Assembly: GCA_025054935.1 (NCBI GenBank)
Contig: JANWZD010000001.1
Coordinates: forward strand, 62,001-126,000
Origin: Dehalococcoidia bacterium
GTDB taxonomy: Bacteria > Chloroflexota > Dehalococcoidia > SpSt-223
Direction of reading: 5' to 3'
DNA: 64,000 nt
In this document: positions 1-8,498 of the stretch, piece by piece
How positions within the stretch are numbered: the first letter of the stretch is position 1
Layout: each line of letters begins with the position of its first letter
Made by a program: the position numbers and the translations under genes
The notes under the pieces: model-generated
Database searches by the model: none
The model's input: the letters and a program-made list of their open reading frames with translations, nothing else
What the model was told of the DNA's origin: nothing

Positions 1-234
1 CGGGTCGACCATCGGGCGCGCGACGAGCAGATTGCCCGTCTGAAGCGGCTGCGCGCTACCCGCGACCAAGCGGCGGTGGACCGCGCGCTCGAGGAGCTGC
101 GCCGCGCTGCTGCCGGCACGGAGAATGTGATGCCGCGCATTCTCGCCGCTGTCGAAAGCTACGCGACAGTCGGGGAGATCGCTGATACTCTCCGTTCCGT
201 CTTCGGCGTCCACAAGGAGAGTGTGGTCATTTGA
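1..234 (+). CDS. methylmalonyl-CoA mutase large (catalytic) subunit, C-terminal fragment
   Basis: Only the last 77 codons are present; the gene runs off the left edge in frame 1 and stops with TGA at 232-234. The visible tail has the charged segment DEQIARLKRLRA, then NVMPRILAAVESYATVGEI and a closing LRSVFGVHKESVVI, which is how the catalytic subunits of split methylmalonyl-CoA mutases end. The enzyme interconverts methylmalonyl-CoA and succinyl-CoA using adenosylcobalamin. The next two genes (epimerase at 284 and B12-binding subunit at 712) run in the same direction and supply the rest of the pathway, which strongly supports the call for such a short fragment. Confidence 0.8.
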   Translation, partial: RVDHRARDEQIARLKRLRATRDQAAVDRALEELRRAAAGTENVMPRILAAVESYATVGEIADTLRSVFGVHKESVVI

Positions 235-283
235 CAGGTTGCCCGCGGTGGCCGGGTGAGCAAGGGCAACGAAGCGAGGCTGC

Positions 284-694
284 ATGATTCAGAAGATCCA
301 TCACATCGCGATCGCCGTGCGCAAGATTGAAGAGCGCATGCCCTTTTACACAGACCAGCTCGGCCTTCGGGTGCGCGAGGTGAAGGAGGTTGCTTCCGAG
401 GGGGTGCGCATTGCTTTTATTCCGTGCGGGGAAACCCTGATCGAACTTGTCGAGCCGCTCTCTGCGGACCATACGGTTGCGCGCTTCATCGAAAAGCGCG
501 GCGAGGGATTGCATCACATTTGCTTCCAGACGCCTGATATCCAGGCGGAGATTGCGGGACTGAAGGGCCACGGCTGTACTTTTGTTAATGACGAGCCGAA
601 GCTCGGCGCGGATGGGCTGATCGCGTTTCTGCATCCGAAATCGTCGGGCGGGGTGCTTGTTGAGCTTGTCCAGCAAGTGGAGAGCGAGACGTAG
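284..694 (+). CDS. mce: methylmalonyl-CoA epimerase
   Basis: A 136-residue vicinal-oxygen-chelate protein, the normal size for methylmalonyl-CoA epimerase. It converts (S)- to (R)-methylmalonyl-CoA for the mutase. The two half-motifs expected of the paired VOC modules are visible: IHHIAIAV at the N-terminus and GEGLHHICFQ near residue 75. Likely metal ligands are His7, Glu54, His78 and Glu127. It lies between the two mutase subunit genes, with 49 nt on the left and 17 nt on the right, so all three are probably one transcript for propionyl-CoA or odd-chain and branched-chain carbon flow. The cytosolic location is inferred from the absence of a signal peptide. Confidence 0.93.
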   Translation: MIQKIHHIAIAVRKIEERMPFYTDQLGLRVREVKEVASEGVRIAFIPCGETLIELVEPLSADHTVARFIEKRGEGLHHICFQTPDIQAEIAGLKGHGCTFVNDEPKLGADGLIAFLHPKSSGGVLVELVQQVESET

Positions 695-711
695 CCGAGT
701 GAGGGCAGAGC

Positions 712-1116
712 ATGATGTCCCCAGCGACAACGAAGCGTCTGCGTGTCCTTGTCGCCAAGCCAGGCCTTGATGGGCACGACCGCGGAGCGAAGATCGTGGC
801 ACGAGCGCTCCGCGATGCCGGCATGGAGGTGATCTACACCGGTATTCGCCAGACCCCGGAGCAGATCGTCGAAGCGGCGGTCCAAGAAGATGTCAACGCG
901 ATCGCGCTCAGCATTCTTTCCGGCGCGCACCGCGAATTGTTTCCCCGTATCTTCGAACTGCTCCACCAGCATGGCATGGACGATGTGCTGGTGATCGCCG
1001 GCGGCATCATCCCGGACGAGGATATCCCAGAGATGAAAGCCCTCGGGGTGCGCGCAGTCTTCGGTCCTGGTACGCCGACGAGCGTTATCGTTGATTTCAT
1101 TCGGGAGAATGCCTAG
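712..1116 (+). CDS. methylmalonyl-CoA mutase small subunit, B12-binding domain
   Basis: A stand-alone cobalamin-binding subunit of 134 residues. The DxHxxG motif, with the histidine that ligates cobalt from below, is at Asp20-His22-Gly25 inside [10 protein letters not shown]. The serine/glycine segment SILSGAH and the glycine pair in [11 protein letters not shown] follow as in this fold. ATG is doubled at 712 and 715; either could be used. It pairs with the catalytic subunit whose end is at 1-234. Such a split mutase is known from archaea and several bacterial phyla, in contrast to the fused MutB of proteobacteria. No MeaB/ArgK GTPase is seen downstream. Confidence 0.93.
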   Translation: MMSPATTKRLRVLVAKPGLDGHDRGAKIVARALRDAGMEVIYTGIRQTPEQIVEAAVQEDVNAIALSILSGAHRELFPRIFELLHQHGMDDVLVIAGGIIPDEDIPEMKALGVRAVFGPGTPTSVIVDFIRENA

Positions 1117-1471
1117 TCGGCGGCACAGCCGATCGCGGTAACGGGCGGCACCCGCCTTCGCCGGCCGTCGTGACCTCGTCGACGCTGGCATCGCGCCGAG
1201 GGTGCCGCTAGCGGACAGCAGCGTCGAGCATCCTCCGCGCCGGCCGACCCCTTCCGGAGCCGTTCCACGACGAGGTTCCCGGGAGGCGCGATGCGCGGAC
1301 GGCGCCGCTGCCATGCACCAAGCGCCGAACTGCGCCTTGGGAACGGGCATCGTCGTCGGGCGAGACTGCCCGTCCGAGAGGGGAATGGCACGGCGAGGCG
1401 CGTCCGGGCGACAATTTCGCTGCCCCGCCACATCCGCGCCATGATCGATCGTGCACAAAGGGGGAAAGAGT
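1117..1471. other. intergenic region without a recognisable gene
   Basis: About 355 nt of very GC-rich sequence between the mutase cluster and the copper lipoprotein. Short open frames exist on both strands, but their translations are rich in Arg, Ala, Gly and Pro, have no recognisable family motif and overlap each other, as expected by chance at this composition. The ribosome-binding site of the next gene lies at its right end (AAAGGGGGAAAG, about 1457-1468). I see no convincing terminator. Confidence 0.5.
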
Positions 1472-1870
1472 ATGCAGAAAGGCGCTCTTCGAAGCATTCG
1501 AGTCCTCGGGCTGCTGCTCGGGCTCGTCCTGCTGGCAGCCTGCACGGGGCGCGGCGGGGGCGGCGGCGGGGGCGGCGGCATAGTTATCGTCGCCAAGCGG
1601 GGCGCATTCGAGTTTGTGCCGGCGAATGTGACCGCTCCGCTCAATGTTGCAACGACGATCACCCTCCAAAACCCGGATAGCCAGATCCACGACTGGACGA
1701 TCGACAGCATCCCGGTGGGGGGGACGCCGCAGCGGATCCACTTGGTGGCCGACCCAGGCCGGACGGTGCGTCAGACCTTTACGTTCACCCAAGCCGGGAC
1801 CTATCGTGTCTACTGCAGCCAGCCCGGCCATACCGAAGCGGGGATGGTCGGCCAGTTGACGGTCCAATAG
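1472..1870 (+). CDS. cupredoxin (blue copper) lipoprotein
   Basis: A 132-residue secreted protein. The N-terminus has basic residues, a hydrophobic stretch and a lipobox LLAAC, so it should be cut and lipidated at that Cys. A run of glycines follows as a flexible spacer. The C-terminal half is a plastocyanin/azurin-type fold: the first copper His is in IHDWTID, and the remaining ligands are in the YCSQPGHTEAGM segment, i.e. Cys, His and axial Met of a type-1 site. It is probably an electron carrier held at the outer face of the membrane. ATG 1472 is preferred over GTG 1451 because a strong purine-rich Shine-Dalgarno sits just before it. Confidence 0.9.
   Translation: MQKGALRSIRVLGLLLGLVLLAACTGRGGGGGGGGGIVIVAKRGAFEFVPANVTAPLNVATTITLQNPDSQIHDWTIDSIPVGGTPQRIHLVADPGRTVRQTFTFTQAGTYRVYCSQPGHTEAGMVGQLTVQ
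1552..1579 (+). repeat. GC-only tandem repeat coding the polyglycine linker
   Basis: The 12-nt unit GGCGGGGGCGGC occurs twice in perfect tandem (1553-1564 and 1565-1576), followed by another GGCGGC. It encodes the glycine run after the lipobox of the cupredoxin. Gain or loss of one unit would change the linker by four residues without shifting the frame. Confidence 0.7.
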
Positions 1871-1915
1871 CGGCAGCTCGAAGAAGCGCTGCCCAGGCCC
1901 TCGGCAGGTCGCCTC

Positions 1916-3070
1916 TCAGCGCGCAACCTCGATCCGCCCCGCTTTGACGCGGAGGATTGTCGAGCGGCTGAGAAAGTCGGGGCTAAAGTCCTCGAGGTCG
2001 GTGGCGGTAATAATCACTTGCTGGGCCGGCTGGATCGACCGAAGCAGGTGGTGCCGACGGCGCGCGTCGAGTTCTGACATGACGTCATCGAGCAGAAGAA
2101 GGGGCAGCTCGCCGGTGCGCTCGCGAATGTATTCCGACTCGGCGAGCTTGAGGGCGAGCGCGGCCGTTCGCTGCTGGCCGCGCGAGCCGTAGGCTGCCGT
2201 GTCGGCACCATTAGTCGTGAACTGGAGGTCGTCGCGATGGGGGCCGACGAGCGAGACGCCCCGGGCGATCTCGCTGGCACGGGCAGCGTGGATCGCTTTG
2301 AGCAGGCAGTGCGGCAGGTCGGCGAGCGGCGGCAGCGGTTCGGACGGTTTGCCGCCGAAATTCGGCCGATAGCTAATGTGCAGCACCTCGTGCTGGTTCG
2401 TGAGAGCGGGGTGGATCTCCCCGGCGAGAACGTTCAGCGCTTCCACAGATTCCCGCCGGCGGTCGACGACATAGGCGCCAAGCTCGGCGAGCCGCTGATC
2501 CCAGTAGGGGAGTTGGTCCGGTTTGGCCTGACGGTCGCGGATAAGGCGAAGCAACGAATTTCGCTGGAGGAGCACCCGGTTGTACAGCTGGAGCGATCGC
2601 AGATAGGCAGCGTCGACTTGGGAGTTCATGATATCGAGGTAGCGCCGGCGCTGGGCGGGAGACCCCGCAACCAGTTCGATATCGCCCGGGCTGAAGAAGA
2701 CGACCGTCATCTGGCCGATCATGTCCACTGCGCGTCGGGGCGCGCCGTTGATCTTCATGCGCTTGGTGATGCCGTTCCCGTTCTCGTCAAGGGCAGCAGT
2801 CATCTCCAGCTGAACGGTCGACGCTGCGCGCCGCACTTTGGCAACGATCCGCAGGAAGGGGAGGGGGCTTTCGAGGGCGAGCCAGTTGATCCATTCGCGC
2901 TCTGGCGCTCTGCGCGCGGAGCGAGTGGTCGCAATGATGTGAAGCGCGTCGAGAAAGTTGGTTTTCCCTTGGGCGTTGTCGCCTTGCAGGATCGTGGCGC
3001 CCGGTTGCAGGTCGAGCTCGAGCCGGGCATAGTTGCGGAAGTTCGTCAGACTGAGATGTTCGCAGCGCAC
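1916..3070 (-). CDS. recF: DNA replication and repair protein RecF
   Basis: A 384-residue SMC-like ATPase that helps load RecA on gapped DNA. The Walker A motif GDNAQGKT is at residues 30-37, preceded by the typical LSLTNFRNY start. The ABC signature region is in the SRGQQRTAAL segment, and Walker B is LPLLLLDDVMSELD near residue 325. The length is normal for RecF. It starts with GTG at 3070. It is not next to dnaA, dnaN or gyrB here, so the classic origin-region gene order is not preserved at this locus. The gene is on the opposite strand to the cupredoxin and convergent with it, with a 45-nt gap. Confidence 0.95.
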   Translation of the reverse strand: MRCEHLSLTNFRNYARLELDLQPGATILQGDNAQGKTNFLDALHIIATTRSARRAPEREWINWLALESPLPFLRIVAKVRRAASTVQLEMTAALDENGNGITKRMKINGAPRRAVDMIGQMTVVFFSPGDIELVAGSPAQRRRYLDIMNSQVDAAYLRSLQLYNRVLLQRNSLLRLIRDRQAKPDQLPYWDQRLAELGAYVVDRRRESVEALNVLAGEIHPALTNQHEVLHISYRPNFGGKPSEPLPPLADLPHCLLKAIHAARASEIARGVSLVGPHRDDLQFTTNGADTAAYGSRGQQRTAALALKLAESEYIRERTGELPLLLLDDVMSELDARRRHHLLRSIQPAQQVIITATDLEDFSPDFLSRSTILRVKAGRIEVAR

Positions 3071-3178
3071 TACGGGCCCAACGGAGCGGATGATCGAACC
3101 GTAGCACGATCTCGCGGTGATCGCCAGCCGCTCTCTCGACCGGCGCGAGTGCGGGCGGTCGCGGTGAGAGGAAGACGG

Positions 3179-3787
3179 TCAGTCGAGGTTGAGCTTGAGC
3201 GCCTTGATTGCGTTTGTGCGCATGAACTTCTCATACACCTCGGGCCGGAATTCCCGCCGCTTGCCGCCCCACTCGAAGCCGTTCGCAACTGTCGCGTTGA
3301 AGTCGTCGATCCACACTTTCGGGTCGATTGCCGGGTAGTCGGAGCCGAAGACGAACTTGTCCTGCAGAACAGTGTTCATGTACTGAAAGACGATCGGGTC
3401 CGTCCAATAGATGTAGCGCGGCAGCCAGCCTGACAGGTCGATGTAGACATGCTCATGCCGCCAGGCGACGGCGAGCGCCTCTGCAGTCCACGGCCAGCCG
3501 GAATGCCCCATGATGATCCGAAGGTTCGGAAAATCTGTCGCGATGTCGTCGATCGCCACCGGCTGACAGGAGCGGATCGTGCAGCGGGTCATCCGCGTCG
3601 TCCCGGTGTGGATGAGCACGCACATATCGAGGGCTTGGCAGGCCTCGAGGATCGGGTACCTCAATTTCTGATCGTTGGGGAAGCAGTCTTGGTAGGCGGG
3701 ATGGAACTTCAGCCCGATCAGGCCGAGTTCGGTTTTGCAGCGCTCTGTCTCGCGCGCGGCTGCCCGCGCTCCCGGGCGAGCGTCCAC
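3179..3787 (-). pseudogene. N-terminally truncated amidohydrolase-2 family protein
   Basis: A 202-residue open frame matches the C-terminal two thirds of amidohydrolase-2 (metal-dependent TIM-barrel) proteins: GLIGLKFHPAYQD, CVLIHTGTTRMT, RIIMGHSGWPW, VYIDLSGWLPRY and the late metal aspartate in FGSDYPAIDP. The N-terminal strand with the HxH metal pair is missing, and family likeness stops near position 3790. The only start is GTG 3787 with no Shine-Dalgarno. Upstream lies the palindromic repeat cluster at 4053-4413. I infer that an insertion or deletion there removed the 5' end, so a working enzyme is unlikely. A stable C-terminal fragment cannot be ruled out. Confidence 0.6.
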
Positions 3788-4052
3788 GAGTCGCTGCCGG
3801 AGATGCCCCTGACGACCCCCCTTTAGCGGGCGGGGCAGAAGCGCGCCCGCTTCCGCTGGTGGAAGAGGAGACAGCCGACGCAGAAGCCGGGGAGCGCCGC
3901 TGCCGATCTATCTGCGCGGTGGTGAGGCGCTGCCTGATGGGGCCGAGACAGAAGCCGGCGATCGCCGCTGGGGACCCATGCCGGCTCGAGAGGGCGTCAG
4001 CGCTTCTCACCGTCCGCCGCGGCATCGAGGCTTGCAGGCGTCTGGCCACGAC

Positions 4053-4218
4053 TGTCATCGAAGGCGTCATTGCGAGCCGGCCCGCAGTACATCTGGGCAT
4101 ACGGCAGAGCAGCGGACCTCACTATCATCGAAGGCGTCATTGCGAGCGGTCTGCAGCGCTTGCTCAATAACCGCCAGCGGGGCGTAGTCGAGCTGTCATC
4201 GAAGGCGTCATTGCGAGC
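4053..4218 (+). repeat. three direct copies of a REP-like element (core CGTCATTGCGAGC)
   Basis: Three 25-nt copies, at 4053-4077, 4123-4147 and 4194-4218, share the core CGTCATTGCGAGC and the leading TCATCGAAGG. Their starts are 70 and 71 nt apart. Copies 1 and 3 are followed by CGGCCCGCAG. The core resembles the CATTGCGAG ends of small palindromic mobile repeats found in many bacteria; that resemblance is from general knowledge, not a search. Confidence 0.8.
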
Positions 4219-4325
4219 CGGCCCGCAGGGCCGGCGCGGCAATCCCGAGCAGTTCGGATGCCGCGTCCCCTCTGGTGAGCTTGGTGCGCCTCTGACCGGG
4301 GATCGCCACGGCCCTCGCTGCGCTC

Positions 4326-4413
4326 GGCCTCGCAATGACGGGTATGGGGTGGCCGGCTGGCCGTGCCAGCAGCGCGTCCGGCTTCTTGCTGCGCGCGGGC
4401 CTCGCAATGACGG
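4326..4413 (-). repeat. two inverted copies of the REP-like element end (CCTCGCAATGACGG)
   Basis: The 16-nt string GGCCTCGCAATGACGG is present at 4326-4341 and again at 4398-4413, again about 72 nt apart. Its CTCGCAATGACG part is the reverse complement of CGTCATTGCGAG in the three copies to the left. Together they could fold as a long stem with the direct copies or represent the two ends of repeated palindromic units. Confidence 0.75.
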
Positions 4414-4781
4414 TGACGGAGGCGGTGGAGGACACGCGCTGGCAGAACTGGCGCTGGTCTCGAGGCGGCGCGCTCCCAATAACGGCGACGAAGGTGTCGG
4501 AGGACGCGAAGGTAGGCGTCACTTCGGCGGGGAGATGCTGGCAATAATTACGGTGAGCGAAGACCGGCGACATCGCGGGGAAATATTGCCCTCGGCCTCC
4601 CTGCCTCAGTCGATCTCGAGGAGCATGCGCAGGGCCCTCGCCGGACCGCGACGCTCCTGTGTTCGCGGGCAGGGCGGCTGGAGCGAGAGCAGGAGAATAG
4701 CAGGGCGGGACGCGTCTTTGCGTTCGCGGGCAGCGCACTGCCAGCCAGGAGGTGGTAGAGTACGCACAAAAGGGGACGTCA

Positions 4782-5660
4782 ATGGCCGACCTCGCCGCCC
4801 AAGCCGCTGCCGACAATGTCCGCGCCGTTGCCGTTCAGCTTGCGCCGGCGCTGCTGGATGTGCCAGCCAATCTCGACCGCGTGCTGGCGATCCTGCGTGA
4901 AGAAGCGGCCGAGGATGCGGCCCTCGTCGTCTTTCCGGAGTGCACGCTGTCCGGCTACGTGATTGAGTCGCGCGAGGAGGCGGCCCGCGCCGCTATTTCG
5001 GTGCCGGGGCCGGAGATCGAACAGGTCGCTGCGCTCTGCCGTGAGCTTGCGCTCTACACCGTGGTTGGCTTTCTCGAAGCAGCGGGCGACCGGCTCTACA
5101 ACAGCGCAGCGCTGATCGGGCCGGAAGGACTGGTCGGCCTCTACCGCAAGGCGCACCTGCCGCGCGTTGGGGTTGACCGCTATGTCGACCCCGGCGACCT
5201 CCCTTTCACCGTCCACCAGACGGCGATCGGCAAGATCGGGATGCTCATCTGCTACGACCTGAGCTTCCCGGAGGCAATCCGCTGCCTCGCGCTCGACGGG
5301 ATGGAGGTGCTGGCACATCCGACGAACTCTCCGACCGGGACCTGGGGGCCGCCCGGCAGCCGCCCCGAGCCACCGAAGAGCGACCCGAACGCCAGCCGCG
5401 AGCGCGTGACGATCATCTCTGCGGATCGCTGCGGCATTGAGCGCGGGATCGAGTTCACGGGCGGCAGCCGGATCGCTGGCCCGAGCGGCCGCATCCTCGC
5501 CCGGGCGCAGACCTACGGCGAGGAGCGGGTGCGCGCCGTCATCCACCCGGCGCGCTCCCGTTCCAAGCGCGTCGTCATCGCGCATCTACCGCTCGAGGTG
5601 GACTACCACGCCGACCGCCGGCCGGACCTCTACGGCCGGCTGGTGCAGCCAAATCGATGA
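4782..5660 (+). CDS. carbon-nitrogen hydrolase (nitrilase superfamily amidase)
   Basis: A 292-residue cytosolic enzyme with the full Glu-Lys-Cys triad of the nitrilase superfamily: Glu53 in VVFPECTLSGY, Lys123 in YRKAHLPR and the nucleophile Cys157 in MLICYDLSFPEA. It should hydrolyse a C-N bond of an amide or carbamoyl compound; the substrate cannot be read from sequence. Candidates include N-carbamoyl-amines and omega-amides. ATG 4782 is chosen over GTG 4752 because the Shine-Dalgarno AAAAGGGGAC ends 5 nt before it. It is convergent with argH, with a hairpin between them. Confidence 0.88.
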   Translation: MADLAAQAAADNVRAVAVQLAPALLDVPANLDRVLAILREEAAEDAALVVFPECTLSGYVIESREEAARAAISVPGPEIEQVAALCRELALYTVVGFLEAAGDRLYNSAALIGPEGLVGLYRKAHLPRVGVDRYVDPGDLPFTVHQTAIGKIGMLICYDLSFPEAIRCLALDGMEVLAHPTNSPTGTWGPPGSRPEPPKSDPNASRERVTIISADRCGIERGIEFTGGSRIAGPSGRILARAQTYGEERVRAVIHPARSRSKRVVIAHLPLEVDYHADRRPDLYGRLVQPNR

Positions 5661-5686
5661 GCGCTCCGCCCCAAGGAGCGCTTCTT
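5660..5686. terminator. hairpin between convergent nitrilase and argH genes
   Basis: An 8-bp perfect stem, AGCGCTCC (5660-5667) and GGAGCGCT (5675-5682), with a 7-nt loop, followed by TCTTC on the + strand. It begins right at the nitrilase stop codon and lies between convergent genes. The T-run is poor, so efficiency is uncertain. Confidence 0.5.
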
Positions 5687-5724
5687 CCCGAGAGCTGCTG
5701 CGCTGTCCGCGGATGAACTGCGTC

Positions 5725-7116
5725 TCACTCGGCCAGCGCGCCGGTGGACTCGATCCAGCGGCGGGCCTCAGCAAGAGCAGCAGCGACTTGCACCGGCGCG
5801 GTGCCGCCCGGCACGGCGCGGCCGGCTACCGAGGCGGCGGCGTCGATTCCGGCGATATCGTCGCCGAAGAGCGGCGACTGCTGGCGCAGGTCGTCGGGGG
5901 TCAGGGCGCGAAGAGAGACGCCGCGCTCCTCGGCAAGCCGCACCAGCCGGCCGGCCACTTCATGTGCCTGCCGAAACGGCATCCCCTTGCGGACAAGATA
6001 GTCGGCAAAATCGGTCGCGAGGACATCGTCCGAGATGGCAGCGGCCATCCGGTCGGCATTGACGGTCCACGTCGTGACCAAGCCGCGGAAGACCTCAAGG
6101 CAGGCGAGCAATGTGTCGGCCGCGTCGAAGAGCGGCGGCTTATCCTCTTGGAGGTCGCGGTTGTAGGAGAGCGGCAAGCCTTTGAGGATCGTCAGCAGCG
6201 CAATGAGGTCGCCGTAGACCCGGCCGGTCTTGCCGCGGACGAGCTCGGCGACATCGGGGTTCTTCTTCTGCGGCATGATGCTGCTGCCGGTTGCGAAGGC
6301 ATCGTCAAGGGTGATGAAGCCGAATTCGGCGCTCGTCCAGAGGACGACCTCTTCGGCGAAGCGCGAGAGATGGGCCATCAGCAGCGCAGCGGCGGCAGCG
6401 AACTCAACCGCGAAGTCGCGGTCGCTGACCGCATCGAGACTGTTGCGCGTGATGCGACTGAACCCCAGTTCACGCGCGACGCGGGCGCGGTCGAGCGGGT
6501 AGGGGACGCCGGCAAGGGCGCCGCTGCCCAGTGGCAGCTCGTCGGCCCGCGTCCAGCAGTCCTGAAAGCGCCCGACATCGCGGCGCAGCATCTCGACATA
6601 GGCGAGGAGGTGATGGCTGAACAAGATGGGCTGGGCCCGCTGGAGGTGGGTGTAGCCGGGCATCATCACGCCGAGGTGACGCTCGGCTTGGTCGACGAGC
6701 GCAGCAGCGAAGCGGACAATCGCGCGGATGGTCTCGGCGATCGTGTCGCGCAGCCAGAGGCGGAGATCGAGCGCGACTTGGTCGTTGCGCGAGCGGGCGG
6801 TGTGAAGCCGGCCCGCGGGCGCCCCGATCAGTTCAGCAAGCCGCGCTTCGATATTCAGATGGACATCCTCGCGGTCGGCGCGCCAGATGAACTCACCGCG
6901 CTCAATCTCGCCCGCGATCTGTTCGAGCCCCGCCACGATCTGGTCTGCCTCGGCAGCGGGGATGATCCCTTGAGCGGCGAGCATCCGCGCATGAGCGATG
7001 CTGCCGGCGATGTCGTAGCGGGCAAGCCGCCGATCCACCTCAATGGAGGCGGTGAACGCTTCGACGGTCGCGTCTGTCTCCTTGCTGAACCGGCCGCCCC
7101 AGAGCTTCTCGCGCAT
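5725..7116 (-). CDS. argH: argininosuccinate lyase
   Basis: Cleaves argininosuccinate to arginine and fumarate, the last step of arginine synthesis. The protein is 463 residues from ATG 7116. It opens with KLWGGRFSKETD, typical of ArgH, and carries the fumarase-superfamily signature GSSIMPQKKNPDVAE with the catalytic serine loop. The HTARSRNDQVALDLRLWLRD region is also present. The start codon overlaps the argG stop as TGATG on the minus strand, so the two are translationally coupled. A TTG one codon upstream (7119) is less likely. No other arg gene lies in the window. Confidence 0.96.
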   Translation of the reverse strand: MREKLWGGRFSKETDATVEAFTASIEVDRRLARYDIAGSIAHARMLAAQGIIPAAEADQIVAGLEQIAGEIERGEFIWRADREDVHLNIEARLAELIGAPAGRLHTARSRNDQVALDLRLWLRDTIAETIRAIVRFAAALVDQAERHLGVMMPGYTHLQRAQPILFSHHLLAYVEMLRRDVGRFQDCWTRADELPLGSGALAGVPYPLDRARVARELGFSRITRNSLDAVSDRDFAVEFAAAAALLMAHLSRFAEEVVLWTSAEFGFITLDDAFATGSSIMPQKKNPDVAELVRGKTGRVYGDLIALLTILKGLPLSYNRDLQEDKPPLFDAADTLLACLEVFRGLVTTWTVNADRMAAAISDDVLATDFADYLVRKGMPFRQAHEVAGRLVRLAEERGVSLRALTPDDLRQQSPLFGDDIAGIDAAASVAGRAVPGGTAPVQVAAALAEARRWIESTGALAE

Positions 7117-8369
7117 CAATGCGTGCCCGGCTCAGTCCGTGGCGGCATGATTGCGCGCAGCGAGTCGGCGCTCGGGAGAAGCTGCTTTGCCGCTTGGACG
7201 CGCGCTGCCATTCCAGCGATTTCGATGAAGCCGAGAGAGGCCTGGTGATTGAACTGGTCGCCCCGGCCATAGGTCGCGAGCGCTTCCGAATAGAGCGAGT
7301 GCGGCGATTTGCGGCCGACCACCGTGCAGGAGCCGCGGTTCAGCCGGACCCGCACCGTGCCGGTAACAAAGCGCTGGGTGCTTTGGATATACGCCATCAG
7401 GTCGGCGTGGTGCATCGTGAACCAAAAGCCGTTGTAGACGAGGTCCGCGAACTCGCGGGAGACGAGCTGCTTGAACCGCAGCTGCTCCTTGCTCAGCGTG
7501 AGCTGCTCGAGGTCGCGATGCGCTTCAAGGAGCACCGTCGCCGCCGGTGCCTCGTACACCTCGCGCGACTTGATGCCGACAAAGCGGTTCTCGATGTGGT
7601 CGATCCGGCCGATGCCGTGCTCGCCGGCGATCTTGTTCAGCCGCGTAATCAGTTCGACCCCGTCAAGCCGTTCGCCATCCAGCGCGACGGGGATCCCTTG
7701 CTCGAACTCGATCTCGAGATAGGTCGGGGTGAGGGGCGTCTCGTCGATCGGCTTGGTCCAAAGGAAAGCATCCTCGGGGGGTTCGACCCAAGGATCTTCA
7801 AGAACGCCCGATTCGATGCTCCGGCCCCACAGGTTTACGTCCACCGAGTAGGGACTGGTTTTGACGAAGGCGCCAAGGTCGAGCCCTTGCTGCTCGGCGT
7901 AAGCGATCTCGTCCTCGCGGTTCCAAGTCCATTCGCGAACGGGGGCGATGATGCGCAGGTCGGGCGCAAGGGTGCTGATGCTGATGTCGAAGCGGACTTG
8001 GTCGTTGCCTTTGCCGGTGCAGCCGTGGGCGACGGCGGTCGCGCCGCGCTCGCGCGCGACATCGACGAGCAGCTTGGCGATGAGAGGACGCGCCAAGGCG
8101 GTCGCGAGGGGATATTTGCCTTCGTAGAGCGCATTCGCTTGGAGGGCGGGCCAGACGCAGGCGCGGACAAAGTCCTCGCGCGCGTCGATGACGATCGCCT
8201 CTTTCGCTCCGAGCGCGAGAGCGCGTTGGCGGATCGCCTCAATGTCTTTTTCGTTGCCAAGGTCGACGGTCAGCGCGATCACGTCGAGGCCGTACTTTTC
8301 GGGGATCCAGCGAATGGCGACCGACGTGTCGAGCCCGCCGCTGTAGGCAAGAACGACGGTTTCTGGCAT
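7116..8369 (-). CDS. argG: argininosuccinate synthase
   Basis: Condenses citrulline and aspartate with ATP to form argininosuccinate. The 417-residue protein has the N-type pyrophosphatase P-loop AYSGGLDTS at residues 8-16, followed by the family-typical GKGNDQVRFD stretch near residue 117. ATG 8369 is preceded by the strong Shine-Dalgarno GGAGGAGC. It is first in a two-gene operon with argH, overlapping by TGATG. Length and motif order are normal for ArgG. Confidence 0.97.
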   Translation of the reverse strand: MPETVVLAYSGGLDTSVAIRWIPEKYGLDVIALTVDLGNEKDIEAIRQRALALGAKEAIVIDAREDFVRACVWPALQANALYEGKYPLATALARPLIAKLLVDVARERGATAVAHGCTGKGNDQVRFDISISTLAPDLRIIAPVREWTWNREDEIAYAEQQGLDLGAFVKTSPYSVDVNLWGRSIESGVLEDPWVEPPEDAFLWTKPIDETPLTPTYLEIEFEQGIPVALDGERLDGVELITRLNKIAGEHGIGRIDHIENRFVGIKSREVYEAPAATVLLEAHRDLEQLTLSKEQLRFKQLVSREFADLVYNGFWFTMHHADLMAYIQSTQRFVTGTVRVRLNRGSCTVVGRKSPHSLYSEALATYGRGDQFNHQASLGFIEIAGMAARVQAAKQLLPSADSLRAIMPPRTEPGTH

Positions 8370-8498
8370 AGCTCCTCCGGACGGGAACGATAGGGCAGCG
8401 CCGAAAGCGCGGTCAAGGATCGAGCCGCGCCGCTCTGCCTCGATGCGCGCCGAGGGGCTGCCGCCGTCGGGCGCGCTGGCCGAGCCGCTCTTTCCCGC

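Larger units (their letters stand above)
3788..4781. other. gene-free 1-kb region with repeats
   Basis: Almost 1 kb separates the truncated amidohydrolase from the nitrilase gene. The left part (to about 4052) shows nothing recognisable and probably replaced the lost 5' end of the amidohydrolase. The middle (4053-4413) holds direct and inverted copies of a palindromic repeat. The right part (4414-4781) has no family-like translation. The Shine-Dalgarno for the next gene (AAAAGGGGAC) is at its right end. Confidence 0.6.

Noticed and set aside
4053-4218. Short CRISPR array
   Set aside because: There are only three copies, inverted copies occur nearby, the gaps are about 46 nt of non-uniform sequence, and there are no cas genes. 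A palindromic REP-like repeat explains it better.
5437-8393. Long open frames on the + strand (5437-7248 and 7119-8393) across argH and argG
   Set aside because: They mirror the conserved argH and argG genes on the other strand. Their translations have no family motif, and such frames are common at this GC content.
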